Assembly: GCA_024280945.1 (NCBI GenBank)
Contig: JAMXLO010000008.1
Coordinates: forward strand, 1 to 38,935
Reading direction: 5' to 3'
Origin: Acetobacteraceae bacterium
Lineage (GTDB): Bacteria; Pseudomonadota; Alphaproteobacteria; Acetobacterales; Acetobacteraceae
Length of the DNA stretch: 38,935 bases
In this document: positions 6,904 through 14,975 of the stretch, piece after piece
Layout of the letters: each line of letters begins with the position of its first letter
Numbering within the stretch: the first letter of the stretch is position 1
Translations under genes and position numbers: made by a program
The notes under the pieces: generated by a model
What the model was told of the DNA's origin: nothing
Databases searched by the model: none
The model's input: only the letters and a program-made list of their open reading frames with translations

Positions 6904-7797
6904 TCAGCGCCAGCGACGATGAAACCACAGCCATTGGTCAGGGTATTCGCGGATCCAGCGCTCGATTACGGATGTGATCATTCGCGTTGACTGCGGCACA
7001 TCGATGCGGCCTTCGGCGTCACGCGGCAGATTGAATGGCCCCTCGGCTGCAATGCGGAAGCGGTGGTCAGGCAAGCGAATCACCCGGATACCGACCACCG
7101 GGCATTCGAACTGACGCGCGAGGCGGGCAATCGAAGAGTTGGCCTTGCAGGTTCTTCCGAAGAAGGTGACATCCACGCCGCGCGTGAAATGCTGATCGAC
7201 AAGCATTCCCAAATGTTCGCCGCGCTCGAGCGCTGCCGCCATTTCCAATGGCGCCTGTGCCCGGCTACGGATCAAGTGGCCCATCAAAGGCTGTCTAATG
7301 CGGATGATCTCGCGCGCGACCGCTTTGTTGTTCGGCACCCGGTATAGCACTGCCGATGGCATGTCATGTGCGGCGGCCATCACGGCCGGCAGCTCCCAGT
7401 TGCCGAGATGCGCGGCGAAGCATAGCGCCGGCTGACCGTCGTTCTGCAGTTGAAAGAAGAGTTTGGAGTCGTCGGTGATGATCCGTCCGGTATTCGGATG
7501 CTGGACGTCATAGTCCCAGAGACGGCCGAGGTGGACATACTCTCCGGCAACCCGGCCGAGGTTCTCCCAGGCGCCTCGGAGCGTGGCCTCGATCCAATCC
7601 GGATCCCGTTCCGGAAACGCGGCCCGCAGGTTGCTCTGACCGATCCGGTGTGCCGGCGACAGTGGCCCCATGCGCCGCGCGATCGAGCCGCACCAATCGG
7701 ACGCACGATCCGGATCGGTGCGCCGAAGCGCCGCGAGTGAGTACTTCACCAGACGTCCGAGTAGCCGATCGGCATAGAGTGGCAGATAGCGGAGCAC
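6904..7797 (-). CDS. lpxXL: Lipid A long-chain acyltransferase (LpxXL-like)
   Basis: A 297-residue member of the LpxL/HtrB lysophospholipid acyltransferase family. The catalytic H-x4-E motif is H130-LGNW-E135, and the family ending QWLWFHRRWR is present. By analogy with rhizobial LpxXL it should transfer a very-long-chain (omega-1)-hydroxy acyl chain from AcpXL to lipid A precursors at the inner membrane. That specificity is inferred from its place as last gene of the acpXL cluster, because sequence alone shows only the family. GTG 7797 is the chosen start; no ATG is near. The next upstream gene is the dehydrogenase at 7841, 43 bases away. Confidence 0.88.
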   Translation of the reverse strand: MLRYLPLYADRLLGRLVKYSLAALRRTDPDRASDWCGSIARRMGPLSPAHRIGQSNLRAAFPERDPDWIEATLRGAWENLGRVAGEYVHLGRLWDYDVQHPNTGRIITDDSKLFFQLQNDGQPALCFAAHLGNWELPAVMAAAHDMPSAVLYRVPNNKAVAREIIRIRQPLMGHLIRSRAQAPLEMAAALERGEHLGMLVDQHFTRGVDVTFFGRTCKANSSIARLARQFECPVVGIRVIRLPDHRFRIAAEGPFNLPRDAEGRIDVPQSTRMITSVIERWIREYPDQWLWFHRRWR

Positions 7798-7840
7798 GGC
7801 GGTTCAACAAGTCATGTCGGCAAGCTGCCGGAACGCGCGA

Positions 7841-8872
7841 TCATAGTTCGATAAGGAGCTTGCCAAACACGTCACGGCTTTCCAGTCGTGCGAGACCGGC
7901 GCGGACGTCATCGAGCGAGTACACCGCATCGATCACGGGGGGCACGCCCGCCGCGATGCGATCCAATGCGCGGCCAAGCGCGCTCAGTGGAGAGCCGAAC
8001 GAACCGATGATCCGATACTGCTGCTGAAACAGCTGCATCAGGTTGATGCTGCCCGCAGGTCCCGATGTCGCACCGCATGTCACCAGCCGCCCGCCCCGCT
8101 TCAGCGACAGCAGCGAGCCGTTCCACGTGTCGGCGCCGACATGCTCGAACACCACGTCGACCCCCGTGCGGCCGGTCAGCTTGCGCACCACGCCCTCGAA
8201 CCGTTCGTCGCGGTAGTTGATCACGTGATCGGCGCCGATCGCCCGCGCCCTGGCTGCCTTCTCCTCGCTGCCGACCGTGGTGATGACGGTGCAGCCAATG
8301 GATTTCGCCACACGGGTCGCGATGCTGCCGATGCCTGATCCGCCGGCATGCACCAGCATCCATTCGCCCGGTTCAAGCTGTGCATTGTCGAACAGCATGT
8401 GTTCGACGGTGGCATAGGCCACGGCAACGCAGGCGGCATCCCGCAGCTCGACGCCAGTGGGGATTTTCGCCACGAGACGCGCGGGGTGGTTGGTGACCTC
8501 CTGGGCGAAGCCGTCGACGTGAAAGCCGCGTACACCGCCGACGTTCTCGCAGAGATTGTCACGTCCCCGCAGGCAGGCGCGACAGGTACCGCAGACCAGC
8601 GCTGCGTACGGCACGACGCGATCGCCCGGCCTGAAGTTCGAGACGCCTTCGCCAACCGCAACCACTTCGCATGCCGCCTCGGCGCCGACTGTCAGCGGGA
8701 ACCGCCGCTTGGCGAATGCCATGCCGCGGAAGCCCCAGAGGTCGATGTGGTTCAGGCCTACGCAGCGGACGCGAAGCTGCACCTCGCCGGGAGGCGGCGG
8801 CGGCGGCGGGTCACGCTCTAGCAGCGCGAGGTCGCGGTCGGCGAGCAGTTGCAGGGCGCGGATCATGGGCAT
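7841..8872 (-). CDS. adh2XL: Zinc-binding MDR dehydrogenase of the acpXL cluster
   Basis: A 343-residue medium-chain dehydrogenase/reductase. The structural zinc site is C-x2-C-x2-C-x7-C (CGTCRACLRGRDNLC, near residues 94-108). The nucleotide-binding glycine motif is HAGGSGIGSIA near residue 175, and the C-terminus DVFGKLLIEL is typical. In rhizobia a gene of this family lies in the same position, between fabF1XL and lpxXL; its role in making the 27-hydroxyoctacosanoyl or related chain is not fully settled (enoyl or keto reduction are possibilities). An oddity is a run of seven prolines (residues 22-28) encoded by a GGC-type triplet repeat. A second in-frame ATG lies two codons in. Confidence 0.88.
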   Translation of the reverse strand: MPMIRALQLLADRDLALLERDPPPPPPPGEVQLRVRCVGLNHIDLWGFRGMAFAKRRFPLTVGAEAACEVVAVGEGVSNFRPGDRVVPYAALVCGTCRACLRGRDNLCENVGGVRGFHVDGFAQEVTNHPARLVAKIPTGVELRDAACVAVAYATVEHMLFDNAQLEPGEWMLVHAGGSGIGSIATRVAKSIGCTVITTVGSEEKAARARAIGADHVINYRDERFEGVVRKLTGRTGVDVVFEHVGADTWNGSLLSLKRGGRLVTCGATSGPAGSINLMQLFQQQYRIIGSFGSPLSALGRALDRIAAGVPPVIDAVYSLDDVRAGLARLESRDVFGKLLIEL

Positions 8873-9051
8873 GGACAGGCTGTAATGGATTGCGCATGCG
8901 GGCGCGAGGGGGCGGCTGGTTGGTCAACGGCGCGCGTCACACGTCCACGCTTCCCTGCCGTCCAACTCATCCGCTGGCGGCTTGCGGCGGTTTTGGGATG
9001 GCACGGTTTCGGGCGAGGATTCACCCAGATCCGATATCCATTTGCTCGCAC

Positions 9052-9378
9052 TCAAGCCGATCGGTGAAGGTCGGATGCTACGGCGGCCCCGACGAAGCCG
9101 GGAGGCCCAAACTGCGCACCGGCAGCGGTCACAGCCTGAGGCTTGATCGAACTGAACCCGTAGGGAAGATGCACCGTCGTCGCAGCAACCAGCAGTACTG
9201 CTGCCATCGGTAAGCTGACCAGCGGCACGAACGCACCAAGAAGGACCGTCAGCCCTCCAACGATCTCAACAATGATCGCGAGCCATCCCATGAGGTGCGC
9301 CGCCGGCACACCAAGTTCCTGCAAAATTGTAGGGAAGGCATCCACACCCCTCGCTAACTTTGCAAAGCCGTGTTCCAT
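9052..9378 (-). pseudogene. DoxX-family remnant, truncated at both ends
   Basis: This 108-codon frame begins MEHGFAKLARG, which in DoxX proteins is the end of the first membrane helix, and continues through the family core (a hydrophobic stretch, then VHLPYGFSSIK). It stops shortly after FGPPG, where the last helix should follow; the tail VGAAVASDLHRSA does not fit the family. Helix 1 and helix 4 are therefore missing. The homologous part is bracketed by an 8-base direct repeat, TCGGATGC, at 9071-9078 and 9389-9396. It sits inside the lipid A cluster between the fabG-like gene and the dehydrogenase. A short functional DoxX protein is the alternative. Confidence 0.6.
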
Positions 9379-9405
9379 GAAGCAGTCATCGGATGCAGCG
9401 CAGTT

Positions 9406-10116
9406 TCAGCCGCGATGGATGCCAAGTGACGCGGTCAAGCCGCCGTCCACCGGAATGTAAGCGCCGGTGATGTAGCCGGCGGCTGGCGAGGCCAAAAACG
9501 CAGCAACGGCAGCGATTTCTTCCGGCCGCGCGAAGCGACCTCGGGGGATACGCGCCTCGATGCCTGATCGATATGCCGAATAGGGCTCCAGCATCGCCGT
9601 ATCGACAAAGCCGGGTGCGATGAAGTTGACGGTCACCGAGCGCTTGGCGCTTTCGATTGCCAAGGTGCGGACATAGGACAGGAGCGCCGCCTTGCTCGCC
9701 GCATACGCGGCATTCCCCTGACTGGCGTGCAGGCCCATCACCGAGCCGATGACGACGATACGGCCCGATCGCGCCCGCAGCATCGGACGGATCACCGCGC
9801 GCGCGATGCGGGCGAATGCCCAGTAGTTCACCTGCATCGTCTGCTCGGCCGCGTCCTGATCCATCACCGCGGCGAGCGTGTCGTAAGTCGCGCCGCTGAC
9901 ATAGATGACAGCGTCCCAAGCAGCCGCATCTTCCTGTTCGCGAGCGAACGCTTCGACCGCGGCGCGATCCAGCAGGTCAAGGCGACAGAACACGGTGCCG
10001 ATCTCGCCTGGAGCGGTGCGGTAGGTGTAGGCGACCTCCACGCCCTGGTCGATGAGAGCCTGCACCACCGCGGCACCGATGCCGCGTCGGCCGCCGATTA
10101 CCAGGGCGCGGCGCAT
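9406..10116 (-). CDS. 3-oxoacyl-ACP reductase-like SDR in the acpXL cluster
   Basis: A 236-residue short-chain dehydrogenase/reductase. The cofactor motif is GGRRGIGAA at residues 8-16, the catalytic serine lies in VVIGSVMGL, the Tyr-Lys pair in AAYAASKAALLSY, and the family end in GAYIPVDGGL. It starts one base after the fabF1XL stop (TGA, G, ATG), so it is translated with that gene. FabG-type reduction of the beta-keto group is the missing step in a set holding carrier, synthase pair and dehydratase, so a dedicated ketoreductase for long-chain synthesis is the natural inference. The well-known rhizobial cluster does not have a gene here. Confidence 0.85.
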   Translation of the reverse strand: MRRALVIGGRRGIGAAVVQALIDQGVEVAYTYRTAPGEIGTVFCRLDLLDRAAVEAFAREQEDAAAWDAVIYVSGATYDTLAAVMDQDAAEQTMQVNYWAFARIARAVIRPMLRARSGRIVVIGSVMGLHASQGNAAYAASKAALLSYVRTLAIESAKRSVTVNFIAPGFVDTAMLEPYSAYRSGIEARIPRGRFARPEEIAAVAAFLASPAAGYITGAYIPVDGGLTASLGIHRG

Positions 10117-10117
10117 C

Positions 10118-11392
10118 TCATGGCAGCCCCATCACCAGACTGACGTTCTGTCCCCCGAAGCCGAACGAGTTGGAGAGCGCATGGGACACCTGCGCGTCGC
10201 GCGCCACATTCGGCACGCAGTCGACAGGCAACGCTGGGTCCGGCGTTTCGTAATTGATCGTCGGTGGCAGCCGGCCATGACGCATGGTGAGCAGCGTGAA
10301 GACCGCCTCCACCGTGCCGGCCGCCGTCAGCGTGTGGCCGATCATGGATTTGTTGGACGAGATCGGGATCGACGGCGCGCGGTCGCCGAACACCGCCGAT
10401 ACGCCGACCCACTCCATCTTGTCGTTCTCCGGCGTCCCCGTGCCGTGTGCGTTGATGTAGCCGATCTGCGCCGGCGCCAGGCCCGCATCGTCCAGCGCAC
10501 TCTGCATGCAGGCGGTGATCGGCTTGCCGTCCGGTGACGACCTGGTGCGATGGAACCCATCGGCCATTTCCCCGCAACCTTCCACCACTCCGAGGATCCT
10601 GGCGCCTCTGGCGCGCGCATGTTGCAGGCTTTCGAGCACCAGTGCCCCCGCGCCCTCGGCCATGACGAAGCCGTCGCGGTCCTTGCTGAACGGACGCGCC
10701 GCCGCCTGCGGCGGGTCGTTGCGCGTCGACAATGCGGACAGCAGCGAAAAGCGGATCAGGCTTTCGGGGTTCACCGACGCGTCGGTGCCGACGACCAGCG
10801 CCGCATCGGCCTCGCCGCGGCGGATCGCCTCGACGCCGAGCTGAATCGCGGTGGCGCCGGATGCGCAGGCCGTGGAGGTCGCCACCGGCGATCCTTTGGT
10901 GCCGAAACGAACCGCGAGGTGTTCAGCTACTGAACCGAACAGGAATCGCTCATAGCATTGCCTGAACTTTCCACTGCTGGCTGCACGCAGCAGATCATCA
11001 TAGGTGACCGTCTCGTTTGCGCCCGATGCAGCGGCGAGCGCCAGGCGCTGCGGCCACTCCAATTCCACCGGCGGCAATGCGAGAAACATCGGTCCCGGAA
11101 ACTCGCCGGGATGGCCGATTGTCGCCTCGGTGACCGCCTCATCGATCACCAGCTCGGCGAGCCGCTCCGACAAGCTGGGTGCAGAGGTCTCGTCCGAAGG
11201 CACAAAGTCGACCGTACCAGCGATATTGGTCCGGAGCCCGCCAGTCGGAAAGCGGGAGATTCGGCGGATCCCGGAATGGCCGGCTGTCAGCTCACGCCAG
11301 TTCTCGTGCTTGCCAGCGCCGAGTGATGTCAGCACGCCGGTGCCGGTGATCACCACTCTCGGTTGGCCACGGTTGTCGTGCGCTGCACCCAT
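10118..11392 (-). CDS. fabF1XL: Beta-ketoacyl-ACP synthase II, catalytic partner (FabF1XL-like)
   Basis: A 424-residue FabF-type condensing enzyme with a complete Cys-His-His active site: C176 in STACASGATAI, H316 in NAHGTGTPEND and H353 in NKSMIGHTLTAAG. It begins with the family strand RVVITGTGVLTSLG and ends FGFGGQNVSLV. In rhizobia the orthologous gene lies in the acpXL operon and elongates the acyl chain of the lipid A very-long-chain fatty acid. The adjacent upstream gene is a second, cysteine-less synthase, so the two probably form a heterodimer (inference). The ATG at 11392 gives a short tail before the core. Confidence 0.93.
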   Translation of the reverse strand: MGAAHDNRGQPRVVITGTGVLTSLGAGKHENWRELTAGHSGIRRISRFPTGGLRTNIAGTVDFVPSDETSAPSLSERLAELVIDEAVTEATIGHPGEFPGPMFLALPPVELEWPQRLALAAASGANETVTYDDLLRAASSGKFRQCYERFLFGSVAEHLAVRFGTKGSPVATSTACASGATAIQLGVEAIRRGEADAALVVGTDASVNPESLIRFSLLSALSTRNDPPQAAARPFSKDRDGFVMAEGAGALVLESLQHARARGARILGVVEGCGEMADGFHRTRSSPDGKPITACMQSALDDAGLAPAQIGYINAHGTGTPENDKMEWVGVSAVFGDRAPSIPISSNKSMIGHTLTAAGTVEAVFTLLTMRHGRLPPTINYETPDPALPVDCVPNVARDAQVSHALSNSFGFGGQNVSLVMGLP

Positions 11393-11401
11393 CCCCGCCT
11401 C

Positions 11402-12592
11402 CTACGCGGCCTCGACAACCGCAAGTGTCTCGCCGCGCCAATGCCCCCACGACGTCACCAGCACCTCTCGCAGCTCGCCCTCCATCGTCGCCTCATCCGG
11501 CTCCAACGGCGCGAACAGCTGCCCCCGCGACAAAGCCACTGCCGCCAGTGCCAGGTTGGCAGGGAACGAAGGTTCCAGCGAATGGCCCAGCGCCGTGGCG
11601 GTTCCGCGCACAGGCAGCCGCAGTCCGCGCAGGAACTCTGCCTCTTCAACCGTTGCGGCCGCCACACCAGACGCGCCGGAGACGATTGCTGCATGTCCCG
11701 GCTTAAGATGATCGCGCATTGCCCGGAGCTGCCGTGCGGCCGTCGCTGTCGCTTCGCCTGGACCTCGCCGGCACCGATCAGTGGCGATGGCGGCGATGTG
11801 CGCGAAGGCGGTGGCAGCGCGCGCCTGGGCGTGTTCCCGGCTCTCCACCACCAGGAAACAGCCGACCGAGCCCAGCAGCATCCCGCCACCCTGTGCCTGT
11901 CGCGCCCAGACACCGGCAAACGGCTGTTTCCACAGCACTTGCCCCATCTCGTAGTGCAACAACACGTCCGGCCGCTGCGCGTTGTACGAGCCGCCGACCA
12001 AAAACAGGTCTCCCTGTCCAGCCGCGATCCGCGCGCACGCGATGCGGATTGCGTCTGTCCCGGCGGCCTCTTCGCCCATGAACGTGCGCGAAGAACCGAC
12101 CACGCCATGCACGATCGAGATGTTGCCCGCCAGAAGGTTGGAGAGTTGCGCCAGAAACAGGGTCGGCCGCAGATCCGACAGCAGATGCTCGTTGAGGAAC
12201 GTTCCGGGATCGGCTGTTGAGGGCAGTGCTGACAGAATGGCGGTATCGACCACATAGTCACGCTCACCGCCACCCGCAGCGACGATCATGTCCATGCGCG
12301 ACAGCAGTTCGCCGTTGCCCTTGACCCCTGCCGAGTCCAGCGCAAGGCCGGCGGCGTAGGTCCCGATGCGCTGCCAGGGCTCCATCTGCCGCTGATCGCC
12401 ACGCTTGGGGATCTGCCGGTCCAGTTCCAGCGCGACCATCGGATGCACCAGAAACGGCGCAAAACTGGTGTCGTCGACCACCGGCTGGAATCCGCCAGCG
12501 CGATTCAACGCCGCCCAGTGCGCCTCGATCCCCTCGCCGAGACAGGAGACCAAGCCGATGCCGGTGATCATTGCGTCACGCGGACTAGCCAT
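11402..12592 (-). CDS. fabF2XL: Ketosynthase-like protein without active-site Cys (FabF2XL-like)
   Basis: A 396-residue thiolase-fold protein related to FabF. It begins DAMITGIGLVSCLGEG, and TALGHSLEPSF corresponds to the last His motif. Where the nucleophile loop (TACASG) should be it reads SIVHGVVGSSRTFMGEE (residues 159-175), with no cysteine between residues 155 and 185. The rhizobial FabF2XL proteins are, as I recall, similar here. This recalls the chain-length-factor subunits of type II polyketide synthases, which pair with a catalytic synthase. It overlaps fabZXL by eight bases (ATGGCTAG) and precedes fabF1XL by nine, consistent with coupled translation of both subunits. Confidence 0.88.
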   Translation of the reverse strand: MASPRDAMITGIGLVSCLGEGIEAHWAALNRAGGFQPVVDDTSFAPFLVHPMVALELDRQIPKRGDQRQMEPWQRIGTYAAGLALDSAGVKGNGELLSRMDMIVAAGGGERDYVVDTAILSALPSTADPGTFLNEHLLSDLRPTLFLAQLSNLLAGNISIVHGVVGSSRTFMGEEAAGTDAIRIACARIAAGQGDLFLVGGSYNAQRPDVLLHYEMGQVLWKQPFAGVWARQAQGGGMLLGSVGCFLVVESREHAQARAATAFAHIAAIATDRCRRGPGEATATAARQLRAMRDHLKPGHAAIVSGASGVAAATVEEAEFLRGLRLPVRGTATALGHSLEPSFPANLALAAVALSRGQLFAPLEPDEATMEGELREVLVTSWGHWRGETLAVVEAA

Positions 12593-13055
12593 TCAGGAAT
12601 GCCTCCGGCATGGCGACTCGCCGTGCAGTCGCCAACATTTCAGCCCGCAGCGTGTCGTTGGGGAAGGGTACCACGCGATAGGTGATCTCGGCGTCGGCCA
12701 CCTTCCTGCCTTCGGTGCCAATACCCGCGGCGACAACAGCGTAGCCGGAGCCGTCGTGCAGCAGCCGCGCCTCGACCTCCATCGCCTGGCCCGGAACCAC
12801 GAAGCTCCGAAGCTTGGCCTCCTTCACCTGGGCCAGGAAGGGCATGCGCTGGAAGCGCAGCACGGCCAGCACCAGCCAGCCGCCGGTCTGCGCCATGGTC
12901 TCGATCATCAGCACACCAGGCAACAGGGGATGGCCTGGGAAATGGCCCTCAAACACTGGACTTTCCGTGGGCACCAGGCACTCGGCCCTGACGGTCCGCG
13001 CACCCGGATCGAGGGCCACGATCCGGTCGACCATCTGGAAATACTCCAGCCGCAT
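12585..13055 (-). CDS. fabZXL: 3-hydroxyacyl-ACP dehydratase (FabZXL-like)
   Basis: A 156-residue hotdog-fold dehydratase. The active-site histidine lies in FEGHFPGHPLLPGVLMIE and the catalytic acidic residue in the same block, followed by MAQTGGWL. It removes water from the beta-hydroxyacyl chain during elongation, here presumably on AcpXL. It lies seven bases downstream of acpXL and overlaps fabF2XL by eight bases, the same order as in rhizobial acpXL operons. It is distinct from housekeeping FabZ, which normally sits by lpxD/lpxA. Confidence 0.92.
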   Translation of the reverse strand: MRLEYFQMVDRIVALDPGARTVRAECLVPTESPVFEGHFPGHPLLPGVLMIETMAQTGGWLVLAVLRFQRMPFLAQVKEAKLRSFVVPGQAMEVEARLLHDGSGYAVVAAGIGTEGRKVADAEITYRVVPFPNDTLRAEMLATARRVAMPEAFLNG

Positions 13056-13062
13056 GCTGGCG

Positions 13063-13344
13063 TCAGGCTGCCTTCGCAGAGACCAGTTTATCGATGTTGG
13101 CGCAGAGGTTGCCCAGCACGAAGTATTCGTCGGTCGAGACCTTTCCCTCGTTCACTTCCTGTGTCCATTGCTCCAACGGCATCTTGATACCGAACGCCTT
13201 GTCGATGGCGAACGCAACATCGAGAAAGTCCAGGCTGTCGATACCCAGATCGTTGATGGCGTGACTCTCCGGCGTGATCTTTTCACGCGGAATGTCGCAT
13301 GTCTCGGCAATGATTCCGGCGACGGTATCGAAGGTCGACGACAT
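13063..13344 (-). CDS. acpXL: Acyl carrier protein AcpXL
   Basis: A 93-residue acyl carrier protein dedicated to the very-long-chain acyl group of lipid A. The phosphopantetheine serine is S37 in [10 protein letters not shown]. The C-terminal part, [18 protein letters not shown] then NLCANIDKL, is the diagnostic text of AcpXL and is absent from housekeeping AcpP. ATG 13344 follows an AGGGA ribosome site. It is the first gene of the cluster, with an upstream gap of about 90 bases that should hold the promoter. Recognition of this protein makes the assignment of the whole cluster strong. Confidence 0.96.
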   Translation of the reverse strand: MSSTFDTVAGIIAETCDIPREKITPESHAINDLGIDSLDFLDVAFAIDKAFGIKMPLEQWTQEVNEGKVSTDEYFVLGNLCANIDKLVSAKAA

Positions 13345-13435
13345 CGATCGGTCCCTGCAAGCAAGGGCCGGGCACTAACACCCAAGTTCCGGCGTCGCAA
13401 GAGCGGCGGGTGGCGCCAAACCAGCGCCGCTGCGG

Positions 13436-13720
13436 CTACATCCAGTGGGCCGGCCGCCAAACCCAGCTGGACCCGGTCTTCTCCCAGTAAGATGGCATCC
13501 AGTTTCCGCTGTGGCTCGCCGCATCGACATATTGGCCCGGAATCCAGACATAGGAGCTGCCCGTCCAGTCCCAGTGACCAGGTTGCCAGACCAGGGCTAC
13601 GGCGCTGACGGGCGGCTTCGGCACCGCCTCGGCCATGGGCGGCGGAATCGGCGCGGGAGGACTAGGCTCGACGGCGCAGCCCGCCAGCAACACGACCACC
13701 GTCACCAAGACCCGCTTCAT
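13436..13720 (-). CDS. Small lipoprotein with W-x-PG-x-W/Y repeats
   Basis: A 94-residue exported protein. A signal peptide ends in a lipobox LLAGC with the lipidated cysteine at residue 15. A proline-rich linker follows, then repeats WQPGHWDW, YVWIPGQY and WVWRPAHW. These match the YXWGXGXW / BcpO-type repeat family, found in small envelope proteins of unknown function. The ATG overlaps the ispDF stop as ATGA, so it is translationally coupled to that gene. Outer-membrane or periplasmic anchoring is inferred from the lipobox. Confidence 0.85.
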   Translation of the reverse strand: MKRVLVTVVVLLAGCAVEPSPPAPIPPPMAEAVPKPPVSAVALVWQPGHWDWTGSSYVWIPGQYVDAASHSGNWMPSYWEKTGSSWVWRPAHWM

Positions 13721-14865
13721 GGCGCAACCTCCTCAATTGGCAGCAATATGGTGGCGACAGCCTGGGCGGCGATACCCTCACCGCGACCGGTAAAGCCCAA
13801 TTTCTCCGTTGTGGTCGCCTTGACCGAGACCAGCACCGGATCGACTCCCATTACCTCGGAGAGGCGCCTGACCATGGCTGCGGCATGCGGCGCGATCTTC
13901 GGCCGCTCACAGATCAGCGTAACGTCGGCATTTGCCAGCCGCCCCCCACGCGCGGCAATCCGCTGGGCGGCATGCGTCAGGAAACGCGTGCTGTCGGCAT
14001 CCTTCCAGGCACCCTCGGAGGGCGGAAAGTGCCGCCCGATATCCCCTTCGGCCAGTGCGCCGTAGATCGCGTCGCACAGTGCATGAATGCCCACATCGGC
14101 ATCCGAATGCCCGGCAAGGCCCAGCTCGTGCGGCACCACGACGCCGCACAGTACCAGCGGCCGGCCAGCCTGCAGCACATGGACATCAAATCCCGTGCCG
14201 ACACGGGGAAACATCTGGGCCATCACGATGCGCTCCAGCCGAGGCAGGTCCTCAGGGTAGGTCAGCTTGATGTTGTCGTCCGAGCCGGAAACCATCGCCA
14301 CCCGCTTACCCATCGCCTCGAGCAACGCCGCGTCATCGGTAGCCACACTGTCGGCGCCGGATCGATGCGCGGCCAGCAGCACGCCATAGCGGAATGCCTG
14401 TGGGGTCTGGGCTCGATAAAGTCCCTCGCGCGGGACTGTTGTGCTGATCAGGCCGTTCGCGACCCGCTTCAGGGTGTCAGCCACCGACACCGCCGGGATC
14501 GCCCCGTCTGCGTGCTCCAGTGCCGCAAGGAGTGCTGCGATGGTCCCGGGAGGGATCCATGGCCGCGCCGCATCGTGCACCAGGACCACATCCGGCGCAG
14601 CGATCTCGAGCGCATCCAGCCCACGTCGGACGCTATCCTGTCGTGTCGCACCCCCCGCCACGACAGGGAGGTATGGCAGACCCTTCAATGCGGCCTCGAC
14701 CGCCGACGCATCGCCGACCGGCTGCAGCAGATCGACTTGGCCCGCCAATTTTTCGGCCGCGTGACGCAGCACCGATTTGCCCGCGAGCGGCAGGAACTGC
14801 TTCGGGACGGCGGCGCCGAACCGGCTGCCTGAGCCGGCCGCCACAAGGATCGCTGCGACTCGCAT
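13717..14865 (-). CDS. ispDF: Bifunctional IspD/IspF (MEP pathway)
   Basis: A 382-residue fused enzyme of the non-mevalonate isoprenoid pathway. The IspD half (about 1-222) starts AAILVAAGSGSRFG with PKQFLPLAG and transfers CMP to MEP. The IspF half (about 225-382) starts RVGTGFDVH, has HSDADVGIHALCDAI and DIGRHFPP, and forms the cyclodiphosphate. The fusion is typical of many alphaproteobacteria. ATG 14865 begins directly at the first strand. It is divergent from the FHA-phosphatase gene across 110 bases. Confidence 0.96.
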   Translation of the reverse strand: MRVAAILVAAGSGSRFGAAVPKQFLPLAGKSVLRHAAEKLAGQVDLLQPVGDASAVEAALKGLPYLPVVAGGATRQDSVRRGLDALEIAAPDVVLVHDAARPWIPPGTIAALLAALEHADGAIPAVSVADTLKRVANGLISTTVPREGLYRAQTPQAFRYGVLLAAHRSGADSVATDDAALLEAMGKRVAMVSGSDDNIKLTYPEDLPRLERIVMAQMFPRVGTGFDVHVLQAGRPLVLCGVVVPHELGLAGHSDADVGIHALCDAIYGALAEGDIGRHFPPSEGAWKDADSTRFLTHAAQRIAARGGRLANADVTLICERPKIAPHAAAMVRRLSEVMGVDPVLVSVKATTTEKLGFTGRGEGIAAQAVATILLPIEEVAP

Positions 14866-14975
14866 ACGTTACCGTTGCCGGCCCGCCGCGCGGGCGTCAA
14901 CGGAGGGAGGCCATTCTTGCGAGCCTCTACGTGACGGTTCAGAGTGGGTGAAAATACCTCGGGGACGGCAGGAGC

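Noticed and set aside
7508-7810. Overlapping minus-strand frame at the start of lpxXL (MLNRRAPL...)
   Set aside because: Wrong frame relative to the acyltransferase motifs; a shadow.
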